The notes under the pieces: generated by a model
Told to the model about the DNA's origin: nothing
Seen by the model: the letters and a program-made list of their open reading frames with translations, nothing else
Databases searched by the model: none
Translations under genes and position numbers: made by a program
Assembly (NCBI RefSeq): GCF_947172395.1
Contig: NC_069097.1
Coordinates: 14,988,142 to 15,052,141 of the forward strand
Length of the DNA stretch: 64,000 nucleotides
DNA from: Bicyclus anynana
Lineage: Eukaryota > Arthropoda > Insecta > Lepidoptera > Nymphalidae
Direction: 5' to 3'
Shown: piece by piece, positions 22,235-33,017 of the stretch
Layout: each line of letters opens with the position of its first letter
Position numbering within the stretch: position 1 is the first letter of the stretch

Positions 22235-22790
22235 CGGAGCGGACTAAATACTACTTTTGATAATGGAGAAGCCAAGAAGCCAAGTCAAGGACACTATCAG
22301 TTATTACTGGAACGACCATTTAACTTGCTAATACAGTTTCACTATGCTTTATGCTTCCCTCGAACTACAATATTGATCAATTCGTACAAACATCGTCTTC
22401 AAAGAGTAAAAAAAATCTTTTGTAGGTTTGGGTGTACTCTTCTATAAAAAGATCCCCAAGACTGTGATGGACCTGCCAATGCATAGCTTTAAGCAATGTG
22501 TTAAAAAACATTTACTTAGTCAAGGTTACTACAACATTGATGAGTTCCTTAAAGATAAAAGCGCTTGGAGGCCATTGGATCAGCTTCCACCTTCACACAG
22601 GAAATAAAACTATAAGAAATTGTAATTGTTATCAATTGTAAATTATAATACTGTATGACTTTTTCAAAAGAGCAACTGTTGAGTTTCCTGCCGGTATCTT
22701 CTCAGCAGAACCCCCCTGAAATAAATGATTTTTGATTGATTGATTAATTACGGTGCTGATACCATCACATGTAAACCAGGGTTATCTATG
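22235..22790. repeat. R1 repeat interrupted by a LINE end
   Basis: Left part (to about 22394) and right part (from about 22746, GGTGCTGATACCATCACATG) match 18643-18850 when the inserted LINE is removed. Confidence 0.55.
22395..22745 (+). pseudogene. 5'-truncated LINE end, Jockey/CR1-type
   Basis: Frame 22410-22607 encodes GLGVLFYKKIPKTVMDLP, then HSFKQCVKKHLLSQGYYNID and a FLKDKSAWRP-type end, stopping at TAA 22605-22607. This resembles the last residues of lepidopteran Jockey/CR1-group reverse transcriptase proteins (an F-K-x-x-x-K-K segment followed by YYNIDEFL). A 3' untranslated part (AAGAGCAACTGTTGAGTTTC, TTCTCAGCAGAA) leads to AATAAATG and a TGATT-repeat tail. TGATCAATTCGTAC before and TGATTAATTACG after may be a decayed target duplication. 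Confidence 0.7.
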
Positions 22791-23213
22791 ATAGGGTAGG
22801 TAATCAAACACGAGCGAGATTACGGCCTAGCAACCGTCAGTGGCTGGGTTAAAAGTTTACTGATATCAAACACCCCCATCCCCGCTCGTGCTGGCTCCCA
22901 GCTAAGTAACTAACAATGCTATTATTATAATGGTCTCACTATACGGATAACTGACTCACCCAATTTCTTAAAACACTACGAAACTGACCAGATTCAGCCA
23001 AAGCGCTCAACCGAATATACTTGAAATTCACCGCGAGCTCTCTCAGAGATCTCCAACTGACAGACGTCCACAGACAAACAACTGACAGATAAACGACACG
23101 CACTCTTTGACGTTTCTAATAGACATCGCCACCTAATCAATGTAAGATGGCGCTACCATCCAATCCTCTTACATATATATGTCACATCGTAACATTTCGC
23201 ACATATATAATAT
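22791..23213. other. No gene seen
   Basis: Sequence just before the LTR-like element; contains AAGATGGCGCTACCATCC and TA-rich tracts. No assignment. Confidence 0.3.
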
Positions 23214-23660
23214 TGTTGGTATAATATATATATGTTAGGTTCTGGTAAAGATGGCCACACATCCCACAGTCGATACTCCGTAAATTTGGAAGTAGATAAA
23301 TTAATTAAGCTATTCTCTTTCAACTATTTAAATGTGATTAATTATTTGTTAGATTTTTAGACGTAAGTTTACTGTAATCAGCCAATAGCGTCAACGCAGA
23401 GAAACATTGACCAATCAGAGCAGAGAGGGTGACGTAGTCGGTCGACGAGTTGGAGGGAAAGGATATATGGTACAGAGAGGACAAAAGAGAGATCGGTGTG
23501 AGGAAAAAGTCAATAATTATATGTAAAAGTGCATAAATACCCATGTATTATCATTGATTATTCTTATGTATTATAAATACAATAGATTATATGCGATAAT
23601 TCTGGTGAAAAAGGCAGTTGTGTTTTTATTCCCGCTGACTCGGCTTATATATAATACCCA
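23214..23660. mobile_element. Possible solo LTR (TG...CA ends)
   Basis: The segment starts TGTTGGTATAATATATATAT and ends TATATAATACCCA, so termini are TG and CA and partly inverted. Inside are two CCAAT boxes (CAGCCAATAG, GACCAATCAG at about 23378-23418), a GGATATATGG TATA-like site (23461-23470) and a downstream TATAAATACAATAGA tract, the order expected for an LTR promoter. No 5-bp target duplication, primer site or coding region was found, so an ordinary promoter or MITE remains possible. Confidence 0.35.
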
Positions 23661-23956
23661 TGCTATCTCAAAAACACTATAAAAGCCATAAATAGGTAAA
23701 TGTACACAAAACAGGATTTTATTCGCAACAGCATATTGTGTAATTTAGTGATAACTTTCTAAACTGGCGGTCGAGTTTCGCGTTCGCCACCAGTTATTGT
23801 TTCCCGCGAACAATGGCGTGGAGGCAGCTTTTGTATGCCACATACGACATTGTTCGTCATACGTAAAATATATAGTATATAAGCGGATGTGGTTGGTATT
23901 AGTTGGACTTTTTTTTCATACAAAGTAAATTGTTGACGGAAGAACATTACCCACAA
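23661..23956. other. No gene seen
   Basis: A 65-codon minus-strand frame here (23759-23956) has no recognisable domain. Confidence 0.3.
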
Positions 23957-24478
23957 TAGGCCTAGGAATTATCGCGTATATATTGATTTATATGATACAT
24001 TCGGGTAAATAAGGTCAATGGTAACTCATTTATACAAAAAAAAACAGAGATTGTCTAGATATAAGCCTCAATAGCTCAACGGTAAGAGCGGTCGGACTCA
24101 TCACCGAGGGGTGGTGGTTCGATCCTCACCCCGTTGGTCTATTGTCGTACCCACTCCTAGCACAGTCTTTCCCGACTAGTTGGAGGGGAATGGGAATATT
24201 GGTCATATTATAAAAAATATGGCAAATATTCTTTAAAAAAAAAAAAAGATATTCGCAAAATAAATGAGATTATAAAATTTCAAAATCTATAAAAAATCTT
24301 TTATCGTAATTTGATGAAAATTTATACAGTTTTAGCTTTTAAAAAAATAAACTATAAACATAAACACACAAATAACAAAGATATTAGTAATTTTGTTATA
24401 ACACTCATACGAATCTAACGATCATTACGTACCTACGACGTCATTAGTTCGTGCCATTATGTATGGGGCGTTTTTCAG
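23957..24478 (+). mobile_element. MITE-1 copy with a SINE-C inserted
   Basis: Matches the full copies at 28671-29161 (complement) and 37064-37564: CATTCGGGTAAATAAGGTCA, TTTTATCGTAATTTGATG, ATATTAGTAATTTTGTTATA, GACGTCATTAGTTCGTGCC. Its right end is replaced by a truncated SINE-A. Confidence 0.75.
24063..24246 (+). mobile_element. SINE-C, full length, 6-bp target duplication
   Basis: tRNA-like head GCCTCAATAGCTCAACGGTA (box A) and GTGGTTCGATCCTC (box B), a short unique body and an A-rich tail. AGATAT flanks it at 24057-24062 and 24247-24252, and removal restores the MITE-1 reading AGATTGTCTAGATATTCGC. Confidence 0.8.
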
Positions 24479-24760
24479 GGATCTCCCCTCATAATGAGAG
24501 GGGTTAGGCTAATAGTTCAACAAAGCTGGCCCAATGCGGATTGGCAGACTTCACACACGTAGAGAATTATGAAAATTCTCCTTTCCTAAAAAGGTTTCCT
24601 CACGATGTTTTTCCTTCACCGTTTGAGACACGTGATATTTAATTTCTTAAAATGCACACAACTGAAAAGTTGGAGGTGCATGCCCCGGACCGGATTCGAA
24701 CTCACACCCTCCTGCCTGGAATCGGAGGCAGCGGTTTTACCCACTGGGCTGTCGCGGCTC
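24479..24760 (-). mobile_element. SINE-A, 3'-truncated
   Basis: Starts in the body at CTCCCCTCATAATGAGAGG and runs to the intact tRNA-like head complement at GTCGCGGCTC. Confidence 0.8.
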
Positions 24761-25234
24761 TTAATAGGTCCATAATAAATATCAAATAGCGAATAGACAA
24801 GCAGGAGAGATTGCAGTGAAGGGCTCAGATGTCGTCAAATAAAATTGAAAATCTGTTATTAAGAAGGTAACGTGTTTTTTCACGCCTTCACTCTTCAAGT
24901 ATAATTGGTAAAGAACGTTATTAGCAACATAGAAAACTCGCTGGGAACTAAAAACTTTTAATTCATAAATTTCCCTCGACCCTGGAACAAGTTTCTTGAG
25001 TTTTTATTAATGAAAAATTAAAAAAAAACAAACAAGGTAAAACACGGGTTGAACTTCGCAGCGGAGTTTTAACTAGCATCATATTTTTTAGTTTAGTGCT
25101 ACGACCCACTTCAAAAAAATATAAGTTAAATTGCGTGTTAAAACTCGCAACGGTTCCGTAGGTAGGTAGATTTTTTTTGCTTTTTTTTATCGCAGTGAAC
25201 CTATGAAGTATTATGTAAAAATATATTCAATTTC
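24761..25234. other. No gene seen
   Basis: AT-rich, no assignment. Confidence 0.3.
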
Positions 25235-25310
25235 CGAGCTACTGACGTGTCAAAGGTGTTTGTAAGCTGAGCCTACTTCCAATAAATGATTGTGATTTGA
25301 TTTGAGTAGT
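25235..25310 (+). mobile_element. LINE 3'-tail fragment
   Basis: TTTGTAAGCTGAGCCTACTT then AATAAATGATTGTGATTTGA, the common LINE 3' end with a TGATTT-type tail. Confidence 0.55.
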
Positions 25311-25434
25311 GAATGAAATGTAATGTATGTACTCCCATTTCATTCATTAGGCTAGTTTAACAGCCTGTTAAAGGCCCAGGTTTTTGTAGGAGGCTTCATA
25401 TAGTAGAGTATATGAAGCTTAGAACCGCTATACT

Positions 25435-25590
25435 GCTCTGATGCGTGTTATTGGTAGGGTGATAATTTTTCATTTACTTTAGCAACAGCTACTATTAGAT
25501 ATGAATACCCAGGATATGATCCCAGGACCTCGTAGTCCAAAGTCACATAGGCACTGTCAAAATCACTGAACCAAGAAGGCTTATTGTACT
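25435..25590 (-). mobile_element. SINE-D-like, decayed
   Basis: Minus strand: CTTCTTGGTTCAGTG (box A-like) and ACGAGGTCCTGGGATCATAT (box B, mutated). Similar in layout to 8377-8572. Confidence 0.45.
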
Positions 25591-25607
25591 TAGTACCGAA
25601 GTCGTGT

Positions 25608-25796
25608 ATACTAATATTATGATGAATTAAAGTTTGTGGTCTCGTAGGGGGTAATCTCTGGATCTACTTATCCGATATTAAAAACTCTTTTACCAATAGA
25701 AAGCCACGTTATCTGTGAGTGTCATAGGCTATATTTAACCACCTTATTCCAACGTGAACGGAAACTACGCTGGAGAAACCGCAGAACGTTTGCTAG
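25608..25796 (+). mobile_element. Helitron-like element, diverged
   Basis: Starts near GTATACTAATATTATGATG and ends AACGTTTGCTAG (CTAG 25793-25796). Body resembles HEL-A and HEL-B only at the ends. Confidence 0.5.
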
Positions 25797-26051
25797 TTAA
25801 AATATATTATCTAAGAGGTGGTGTAATAATAACAGTGCGTGCCACCGGAACCCTAAAAACTACGACCTGGCTCAAGTTTTCATCGCCTTAAACCACTTTA
25901 TTTTTCAAGTACGAAAACGAAATAAATGCGCCTAGTTCTTTATATTTTATTTGATAGTTAACTTAAGTTTATGATTCTTGTGATGAGTTTTTCTTGACGA
26001 TTTTATTTTAGTTAAGAGCGTGCATAGGTATTGTGTCTAGGTAAGCACGAT

Positions 26052-26281
26052 ACGTTTGAGACACGTGATATTTAAATTCTTAAAATGCACACAACTGAAA
26101 AGTTGGAGGTGTATGCCCCTAGCCCAGTGGATATGACCTCTGCCTCCGATTCCAGAAGGCGTGTGTGTGTTCGCATTGGGCCAGCGTGCTGGACTATTTG
26201 GCTTAACCCCTCTCATTCTAACAGGAGATTAGAGCTCAGCAGTGAGCCGAATATGAATTGATAATGATGATGATGATGATG
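26052..26281. mobile_element. Chimeric SINE-A: two fragments head to head
   Basis: 26054-26119 is minus-oriented SINE-A body (GTTTGAGACACGTGATATTT to TGCCCCT); from 26119 the sequence switches to plus-oriented SINE-A (AGCCCAGTGGATATGACC), with an internal deletion joining the head to GTTCGCATTGGGCC, and ends in GATAATGATGATGATG. Confidence 0.75.
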
Positions 26282-26626
26282 AAAGTTTGTGGTGTTGTAG
26301 GGGGTAATCACTTCAAAAAACCAACGAGGCAGTTTAAACAGTTAGCCAAAATAGCTGGCTATCAGTAATCGCTATCACTGGGCCAAATCCACGATATATT
26401 ACCGGAACGCTTCATACAAATTGGGGCACGGCACTCGTAAAGTGTAACATTACAAGGCATAAAGCTTTCGCGATCGATACCTGGAGTAGCGCCAATTTGC
26501 CGGATAAATGGAATTAGACGTGTACGATACTTGCCGGTTATCCGGGCACTGTAGGTCATACAAGTTATACAAAAAATCAAAATAACTTTTCTATCCACTA
26601 GAATGGATGAACGGATCTGGATGGAT

Positions 26627-26838
26627 CATCATTTCAGCCGATGGACGTCCACTGCAGGACATAGGTCTTTTGTAGGGACTGCACGATCCTGAGCCGCCTG
26701 CATCCAGCGAATCCCTGCGACTCGCTTAATGTCACCAGTCCACCTGGTGGAGGGTCGACTAACACTGCGCTTACTAGTGCGGGGTCCCCATTCCAGCACT
26801 TTGGGACTCCAACGTCCATCGGCTCTTCGAACTATGTG
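26627..26838 (-). pseudogene. RTE-like LINE C-terminal fragment
   Basis: Minus strand encodes RRADGRWSPKVLEWGPRT, a TRWTGDIKRVAGIRWMQAAQ-type segment and ends at CCATCGGCTGAAATGATG. It lacks the tail repeat and the upstream part. Stop-free over about 60 codons but clearly a fragment. Confidence 0.8.
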
Positions 26839-26945
26839 AGTGCGGTTGGATACAGCCAGGCTGACCTGTATCCAACGCAGAAATGCAGCAAGTATTCTTG
26901 CCACCACGTGGACATGATTTGTATCTTTAGTTATTAGGATAAGTC
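26839..26945 (+). mobile_element. LINE-derived fragment
   Basis: CCAACGCAGAAATGCAGCAA ... CCACGTGGACATGATTTGTA is similar to 13530-13615 (GGGGAAATGCAACCAG ... GTGAGCATGATTTGTATAG). It joins the neighbouring LINE fragment without a visible border. Confidence 0.45.
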
Positions 26946-27289
26946 TGCTTACTCGTTAATAACTTATTGTATTATTATTCAATAAAAAAAATCTTGTAAG
27001 TAGTGTGAACTGCTCTGTGAGTCGTAAACCTCATGTCCTTGTCCTTAAGATCATATGCCATCTAATGGCCTTTTTCAATCTGTATCTATATCTATAATTT
27101 TAATTAAACTGGCCGAATTCTATATATTTATTCGCAATTTGAGATTTTACTTATACCATTTGTAACATCAAACATTACCGTGGCATAATGGACGCCAGCG
27201 CCATTTACAATCTATACTTATAATACGAATTCTGAACATTTTGTACATTCTGTACATTGAAGATATTTTGATAATTATATTATAATCGA

Positions 27290-27536
27290 TACTGAAGCTA
27301 AAAATATTTTTTTCGATTTTTTGTCTGTCTGTCTGTCTGCCTGTCTGTCCGTGTTTTTTTGTTATTTAGGCATCACGCTGAAACTACTGAATGAATTCAA
27401 ATGAAACTTGGCACGGATTAATACGGTGAAGGTTATAGGATACTTTTTATTGCGAAAGTAAAATAAAAAGGGGGTGAAATAGGGGTTGAAAGTTTACATT
27501 GATTTCCACGCGGACGAAGTCGCGGGTGTCCGCTAG
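27290..27536 (+). mobile_element. HEL-B element with GTCT microsatellite
   Basis: A GTCT-repeat (about 27325-27350) follows the start; the end is a clean stem GCGGACG...TGTCCGC followed by CTAG (27533-27536). Contains AACTTGGCACGGATTAATAC and GGGGTGAAATAGGGGTTGAA. Confidence 0.75.
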
Positions 27537-28210
27537 TACCTAAACTATATAACCTATATTAGCCACTTACAAAAGTTAAGCAAATCTATCATTATGTTCT
27601 ATTCTATCTCTTGCTATCCGGCTAATCTTAAACTGTGACTTTCTGTGACTGTCTTTAAATAAACGTAATTTAAACAATTTGTACGAAATTGAAAAATAGT
27701 CTTATCGGCACTAGCACTATACAAATATAGTAACAAAAGTTCGTTCGGTTTGCAGCAAAAATATCAAAAGCAGTCATTGAACTTAGTTTGCGCCGGTCCG
27801 AGAGGTTTCTAGTGCGCTTAAATACGAATAGATTTGGGCTTAACCCAGATTTGGGTTTTGCAGTGCTCTCTGTAACGGGAGCTCTTCAGATTTGGGTAAA
27901 ATATTTTCGAGCCGTTTACACTGAAAACGAAAATCTAAATTAGAATTTATTTTTGTTTGTATTAGCTCTGAAACTACTGGATCTATTTTTATGATTTACA
28001 GTATCAGCGAGTAACTTATGCTATATTTTTCACTCTTACTCCTGTGGGAATTGGAACTACGCGAATGAATCGCGGCGTCTAAAAGACAAAGAGGAAAGAT
28101 TTATTCGTTTTTTTTTTGTATGTAAAGAATAAACTGAAAAACTAATTGACCGATAAGAATAATTCTTTTACCGATAATAGAAAGTTATCATGGAGTAATA
28201 TAAGCTGAGT
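27537..28210. other. No gene seen; Helitron-like remnant
   Basis: 27950-28085 has CTGAAACTACTGGATC and CCTGTGGGAATTGGAAC, an old Helitron-like copy without CTAG. Remainder unassigned. Confidence 0.35.
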
Positions 28211-28423
28211 TTGACAGCCTCCGTAGCGCATCGGTGTGCGCAGTGGATTTACAAGGAGGTCCTGGGTTCGATTGCCGGTTGGATCGGTTCAGGACCCTAC
28301 CTCATACCCACCAAACGCACCGCCCAACGATGTAGCGTTCCGTTACGATGTCGTGTAGAAACCGAAAGGGGTGTGGATTTTCATCCTCCTCCTAACAAGT
28401 TAGCTCGCTTCCGTCTTAGGTTC
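28211..28423 (+). mobile_element. SINE-B, 3'-truncated with internal deletion
   Basis: TTGACAGCCTCCGTAGCGCA head, box B mutated (GGGTTCGATTGCC), missing the GCTTCGGCCGTGGCTAG part and the tail. Confidence 0.8.
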
Positions 28424-28670
28424 TCCCGTTTTTCCAACATTTCCCTTCACTGTTCTGCTCCTATTGATCGTGATGATAAGTATATTATAACATGCCCAGG
28501 AGTATGAAGAATAATTGTACTAAGTTTCGTTAAAAACCGTCGAGTAGTTTTTGTTTCTATAACGAACATACAGACAGACAGATAAAAAATTTACTGATTG
28601 CATTTTTGGCATTAGTATCGATCACTAATCACCCCCTGATAGTTATTTTGGAATTATATTTCATGTACAG

Positions 28671-29161
28671 AATAGGGATGATGACAATTTTATAAATTAA
28701 GAGTATGCTAATAATTAAGCAATTTTGTAAAAGAAACAGGGTATCTGCGATCATTCCTTTCGGAGCTACAGGGATTTAAAGGGTCAGATTTGCGGCGCTG
28801 CCGCGGAAAAAACGCACCATACAAAATGGCACGAACTAATGACGTAGTAGGTAATGTAATGATCGTTAGATTTGTATGTGCGTTCAAACAAAAATACTAA
28901 TATCTTTGTTATTTCTGCGTTTATGTTTATAGTTCATGTATTAAAAAATGTCACATTTAATGTAAGGAAGCTAAAACTGTATGAATTTTCATCTAATTAC
29001 GATAAAAGATTTTTATTAGATTTTGAAATTTTATAATCTCATTTATTTTGCAAGTATCCAGACAATCTTTGCTTTTTATGTATAAATTAGTTAACATTGA
29101 CCTTATTTACCCGAATGTATCATAAAAATCAATATATTCATACCTAGTCATTATCCCCATT
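28671..29161 (-). mobile_element. MITE-1, full length (about 490 bp)
   Basis: Ends AATAGGGATGATGACA and, complemented, AATGGGGATAATGACTAG: inverted termini with consensus AATRGGGATGATGAC. Contains GGTCAGATTTGCGGCGCTGC internally. Non-coding. Confidence 0.8.
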
Positions 29162-29548
29162 GACCTCTCTACAGATTTATTATAAGTATAGATTAGTTAG
29201 GAGGGTAGTTGTATGAAGCTATGGTCGCCTAGTCACCCAGTGGCAATAGTTCGTTGCACCCGTATCGACTGCACGGTCCTTCACCCCACCTGGGAGGGGG
29301 AACACCTCCATACCGCTATCTGCTCACGTCACATAGTGTCAATGAGATGTTACATTTAGAGATACCATATTACTTTACCAATTTCATTTTATTTTTTGTA
29401 TAATACAGAATATTCAAATAGTAGTTGTAAAATGTTTCTTTTTCTTGTTACTGTAAAATGTATTTTTTTTCTTGTGTAAACTGATTTTATGTAATCGTTA
29501 ATTTATTTTAATAATACGGAAATGTGCATGCCGTGTCTACCTTCATTT
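29162..29548. other. No gene seen
   Basis: Contains the unassigned GTTCGTTGCACCCGTATCG segment and AT-rich sequence. Confidence 0.3.
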
Positions 29549-29556
29549 GATTGTGC

Positions 29557-29868
29557 CTCAGACCAATTATTGAAGGACCTGTATCGCACTCAAAGTCACG
29601 AACAAAATTGTCTGTCATTTTCTGAAGAAAACGAGCTTAGATTTGGTATATATCTTATACTAAACTAGAAGTTTTTGCTCGTTTTTTACACAATTCAATT
29701 ACACAAAAAGGTATTTTTACGGAGCTCTTTAACCAACGAACACGATTACAACTACTTCACATCGATAGTATAGAGACAGTTTCTATAATCGCATTAGATC
29801 GTTGATCATATACTTTGACAGAAAAGTAACGTCTAGCGAGGCAGGTCCTATACAATAATTGGTCTGAG
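29557..29868. mobile_element. MITE-3, hAT-like, 8-bp target duplication
   Basis: Perfect 16-bp inverted ends CTCAGACCAATTATTG, extended by GGACCTG after a small gap, and GATTGTGC on both sides (29549-29556 and 29869-29876). An 8-bp duplication is characteristic of the hAT superfamily. Internal 312-bp length and no coding frame make it non-autonomous. A diverged copy is at 55463. Confidence 0.85.
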
Positions 29869-30162
29869 GATTGTGCAGAGCCTTGTCTTTGTGTTTTTTT
29901 TAGATTGTAGTTGTGTAAATGCTGCAACAGTCACCGGTAGACCAAATAAATAAATAAAAAGATTTTTCTAGTTACCAATTTATTTTATAAAAGGTAATAT
30001 TAAATCTATTAAATTTATTTATTTTAAGTAGTCTTCTATGTGCTTTTAGTAGGTCGGGCCTGACAGTGAGTAGTGGCTCTACCACCGGTTCAGAGAATAG
30101 ATTCTACTGAGAATATTTTGGAAAAATTATTAGTAGGAAATTTAGTAGTTGCTCTGTTGTCT

Positions 30163-30396
30163 CTAGCGGACGCCCGCGAATTCGTCCGCGTGGAGTTCAG
30201 TTTTTCCCAAATCCCGCGGGAAGCATGGATTTTTCCGGGATAAAAAGTAGCCTATGTATTAATCTAGAGTAAAATCTATTTCCATTTCAAATTTCAGCCA
30301 AATCGCTTCAGTAGCCGCAGCTTCAGTAGAGGAACAAATATACTTACACACTTATACACTTTCACGCTTACACAAACTTTCCCCTTTATAATATTA
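30163..30396 (-). mobile_element. HEL-B element
   Basis: CTAGCGGACGCCCGCGAATT at the left with its partner stem, TTTATAATATTAAAAAA at the right. Confidence 0.75.
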
Positions 30397-30409
30397 AAAA
30401 ATAAGATTA

Positions 30410-30540
30410 AATAAAATAAAATTCATTTATTTCAGGCATACACCCATATTATGAAAAACATAAAAACTTAAAATCAAAAATTAAATTAAAAAGGCGAAAT
30501 AGTATAGGTAAAATGTCAGAATAATATGAAATGTCAGCAA
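30410..30540 (-). mobile_element. LINE 3'-tail fragment, antisense
   Basis: AATAAAATAAAATTCATTTA followed by TTTCAGGCATACACCC, similar in layout to the other antisense LINE tails. Confidence 0.4.
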
Positions 30541-30941
30541 AAAAAAATCAGTAAGGTTTATTAAATTCATTATTATTAAAGTCCGTCAGTCCGTCCGTCA
30601 TATTAGTTTGATAGTTTGATAAATAAATAAAATTTTAAGTTTCATGTCATGCTCAAATAAATTACGAAATATCGTAATATTTTGATTTTGATAACCAAAA
30701 AAAAACCGCAAATAGGGTTGTGGATACCAGGTAGTCTAATAAGAAATTATTGGAGTTTCAAATTTGTTTTCACAGCAAAGAATCCGTCTAATAAAAATCT
30801 TTTAAAATTAAGGTCAATATATAAATGAGAGAAGTCAAACAAAAAGAAGTTTTTTGAAAACAAACTTTATTGGCGCCGATCCAATGGTTTTAAAATACTA
30901 TTTTATGGCAAAATTTGAGTGTTGGTGGAACTCGTAATAGG

Positions 30942-31125
30942 GTAGTTGACACTTTTTTTTAATGGTCTTAAATAGTTCAATATCGTTCTACTAGATTGAA
31001 AAAAAAATTGATATTTTTTTGAGATTTTAGAACATTTTAGTATTAACATATGTTTTTAACATAAATGGTGTTGGTATTGTTAAATCATGTCAAATGCATC
31101 TATATTTCAACTTTTTCATGACGTC
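30942..31125. mobile_element. MITE-7 left fragment
   Basis: GGTAGTTGACACTTTTTTTT, AATGGTCTTAAATAG and CTACTAGATTGAAAAAA match the full copy at 40368; broken at TTTCATGACGTC where SINE-B begins. Confidence 0.6.
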
Positions 31126-31402
31126 TTGACGACCTCCGTTGCGCAGTGGTATACGCGGTGGATTTAGAAGACGGAGGTTCGATTCCCGGCTGGGCCGATT
31201 GAGGTTTTCTTAATTTGGCCCAGGTCTGCTGGTGGGAGGCTTCGGTCGTGGTTAGTTAACCTACCGGCAAAGACGTACCGCCAAGCCATTTAGCGTTCCG
31301 ATACGATGTCGTGTAGAAACCGAAAGGGGTGTGGATTTCATCCTCCTCCAACAAGTCAGCCCGCCTCCATCCTAGATTGGATCATCACTTACTATCAGGT
31401 GA
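31126..31402 (+). mobile_element. SINE-B, near full length
   Basis: TTGACGACCTCCGTTGCGCA head to CTATCAGGTGAGAT, where it is joined without tail to a HEL-B fragment. Confidence 0.85.
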
Positions 31403-31686
31403 GATGAATTCAAATGAAACTTGGCACGGTTTAAGACGGAAAAGGTTAAAGGATACTTTTTATTGTGAAAATAAAATGAATAAGGGGTGAAATAGGGGTT
31501 GAAAGTTTGAATGGAAAGTCCTTAATTTTTAGAGTTACAGTTATAAAAATTTGTTCATAAATCATAAAAAAAATACGAAATATAATGTAATTCAAAAAAT
31601 TTTAAAATTCAACCCCTAAAGTGATTAAATAGTGCTTGAAAGTTTACATTAATTTCCACGCGGACGAAGTCGCGGGCGTCCGCTTG
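31403..31686 (+). mobile_element. HEL-B element, 5'-truncated, CTTG end
   Basis: Begins mid-element at GAATTCAAATGAAACTTGGC and ends with the stem GCGGACGAAGTCGCGGGCGT followed by CCGCTTG: the usual CTAG is CTTG. Confidence 0.7.
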
Positions 31687-32604
31687 TATAAATATATAAT
31701 TATAACTATAAAAATATAGAACTAAACTAAGCTACAATTAATTAATCTTTAGATGATACGAAGTTCGAGCCATCGAGCATTTAAAAGAATTTCTTTAAAT
31801 GAAATTCTTTTAATAAACCAGGCAGTTTGGTCGAGACCAAAATAAATCGCTAAAGTCTCCGTCGACCAGAGGACCATCTCGGCAATTTTCCCCGTAAGGT
31901 TAAATTTTCCCGGAAGATGAAGTTATTTCGACTCCAACATCTTTATCTTTTAACCATCCATAGGTTCTCAACCTTGCTTTTCCCACCTTTAAGAATATTT
32001 CTATAATATCCATTTTCTTTTCTTCATTTAATTAATATCATAGATTTTTTTGATTTTAGTATAATTTTCATTTCTGTATCATTCTGAAAAGTGTCCCCAA
32101 TTTCGGACATCTCCATTAAATGTAAAATCATTCACTTAAATTTAATTTATTGCGGATTTGCACACACAACATTATGTACCGATTCTTCTTTTGACTTTAT
32201 TATTATAATATGCCGACTTTCAGGTATAAAATTCCTCAAGGCAATATATTTCGCCTTTTTATATTTTTATTTGTGCATTATAGCATTCAAGCAAAAAAAC
32301 AAACGTCCCTCCGTGTCCGTGTTTCTCCCTCTCTCAAATAGGGGTCATTATTACCCAAGTTGAGAACCTATGGCTTGGATGAAACCTGTAATGAAACGGC
32401 TGGAAACAGGACAAATTGTACATGGAATTTCATTATTAATCTAGCAAATACCGGTGGACTTTATACCATCGCAATATTAATTTTATATGTTTAGTAGCAG
32501 CAATGCTGTGTCCAGGTCTAGCATGGTTGCTGGTGTGACATGTACATGAGCCTTACTACCTACGCCTCAAGTTGATGAAGACAGGGCAATATGTTTATTA
32601 CATA
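31687..32604. other. No gene seen
   Basis: A 90-codon frame at 32091-32363 has no recognisable domain and reads as AT-rich noise. AATTCTTTTA is present in an inverted pair near 31780-31812. Confidence 0.35.
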
Positions 32605-32755
32605 CTAGCGGACGCCCGCGACGTCGTCCGCGTGAAATTCCGCTTTTTACAAATCCTTCGGGAACCATGGACTTTTCCGGGATAAAGGACCTACGTTTTG
32701 CTCCAAGGTCCAATTTATCTCTATACCACATCCAATTCATAGCGGTGCGAACAAT
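32605..32755 (-). mobile_element. HEL-B fragment
   Basis: CTAGCGGACGCCCGCGACGT with stem, then CGGGAACCATGGACTTTTCC; the left half of the element is missing. Confidence 0.65.
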
Positions 32756-32761
32756 GATATT

Positions 32762-32885
32762 ATAAATTACAGATATGTTACGTGCCTACAAAATCACCGC
32801 AAAAAGCCATATTTGTCGTCTCAGTTTTGACGTGCTAATGCCATGTCTCTAGTATAAATATCGTTTGGTGCAACCTTAAAATAGT
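32762..32885. repeat. MITE-8 unit
   Basis: GATATGTTACGTGCCTACAA to CTCTAGTATAAATATCGTTT. Two further copies at 33018-33520 and 39345-39425 share its two ends. Confidence 0.5.
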
Positions 32886-33017
32886 AACCGACAAATAGAC
32901 AGAAAACCAGAGATACTTACTTTACTTTCGCAATTTATAATATTAACATGGAATTAGTATCGACACAAATGTTAATTAATTCAGTATTTATTATTTAAGT
33001 CTACGGCCCAATGATTA

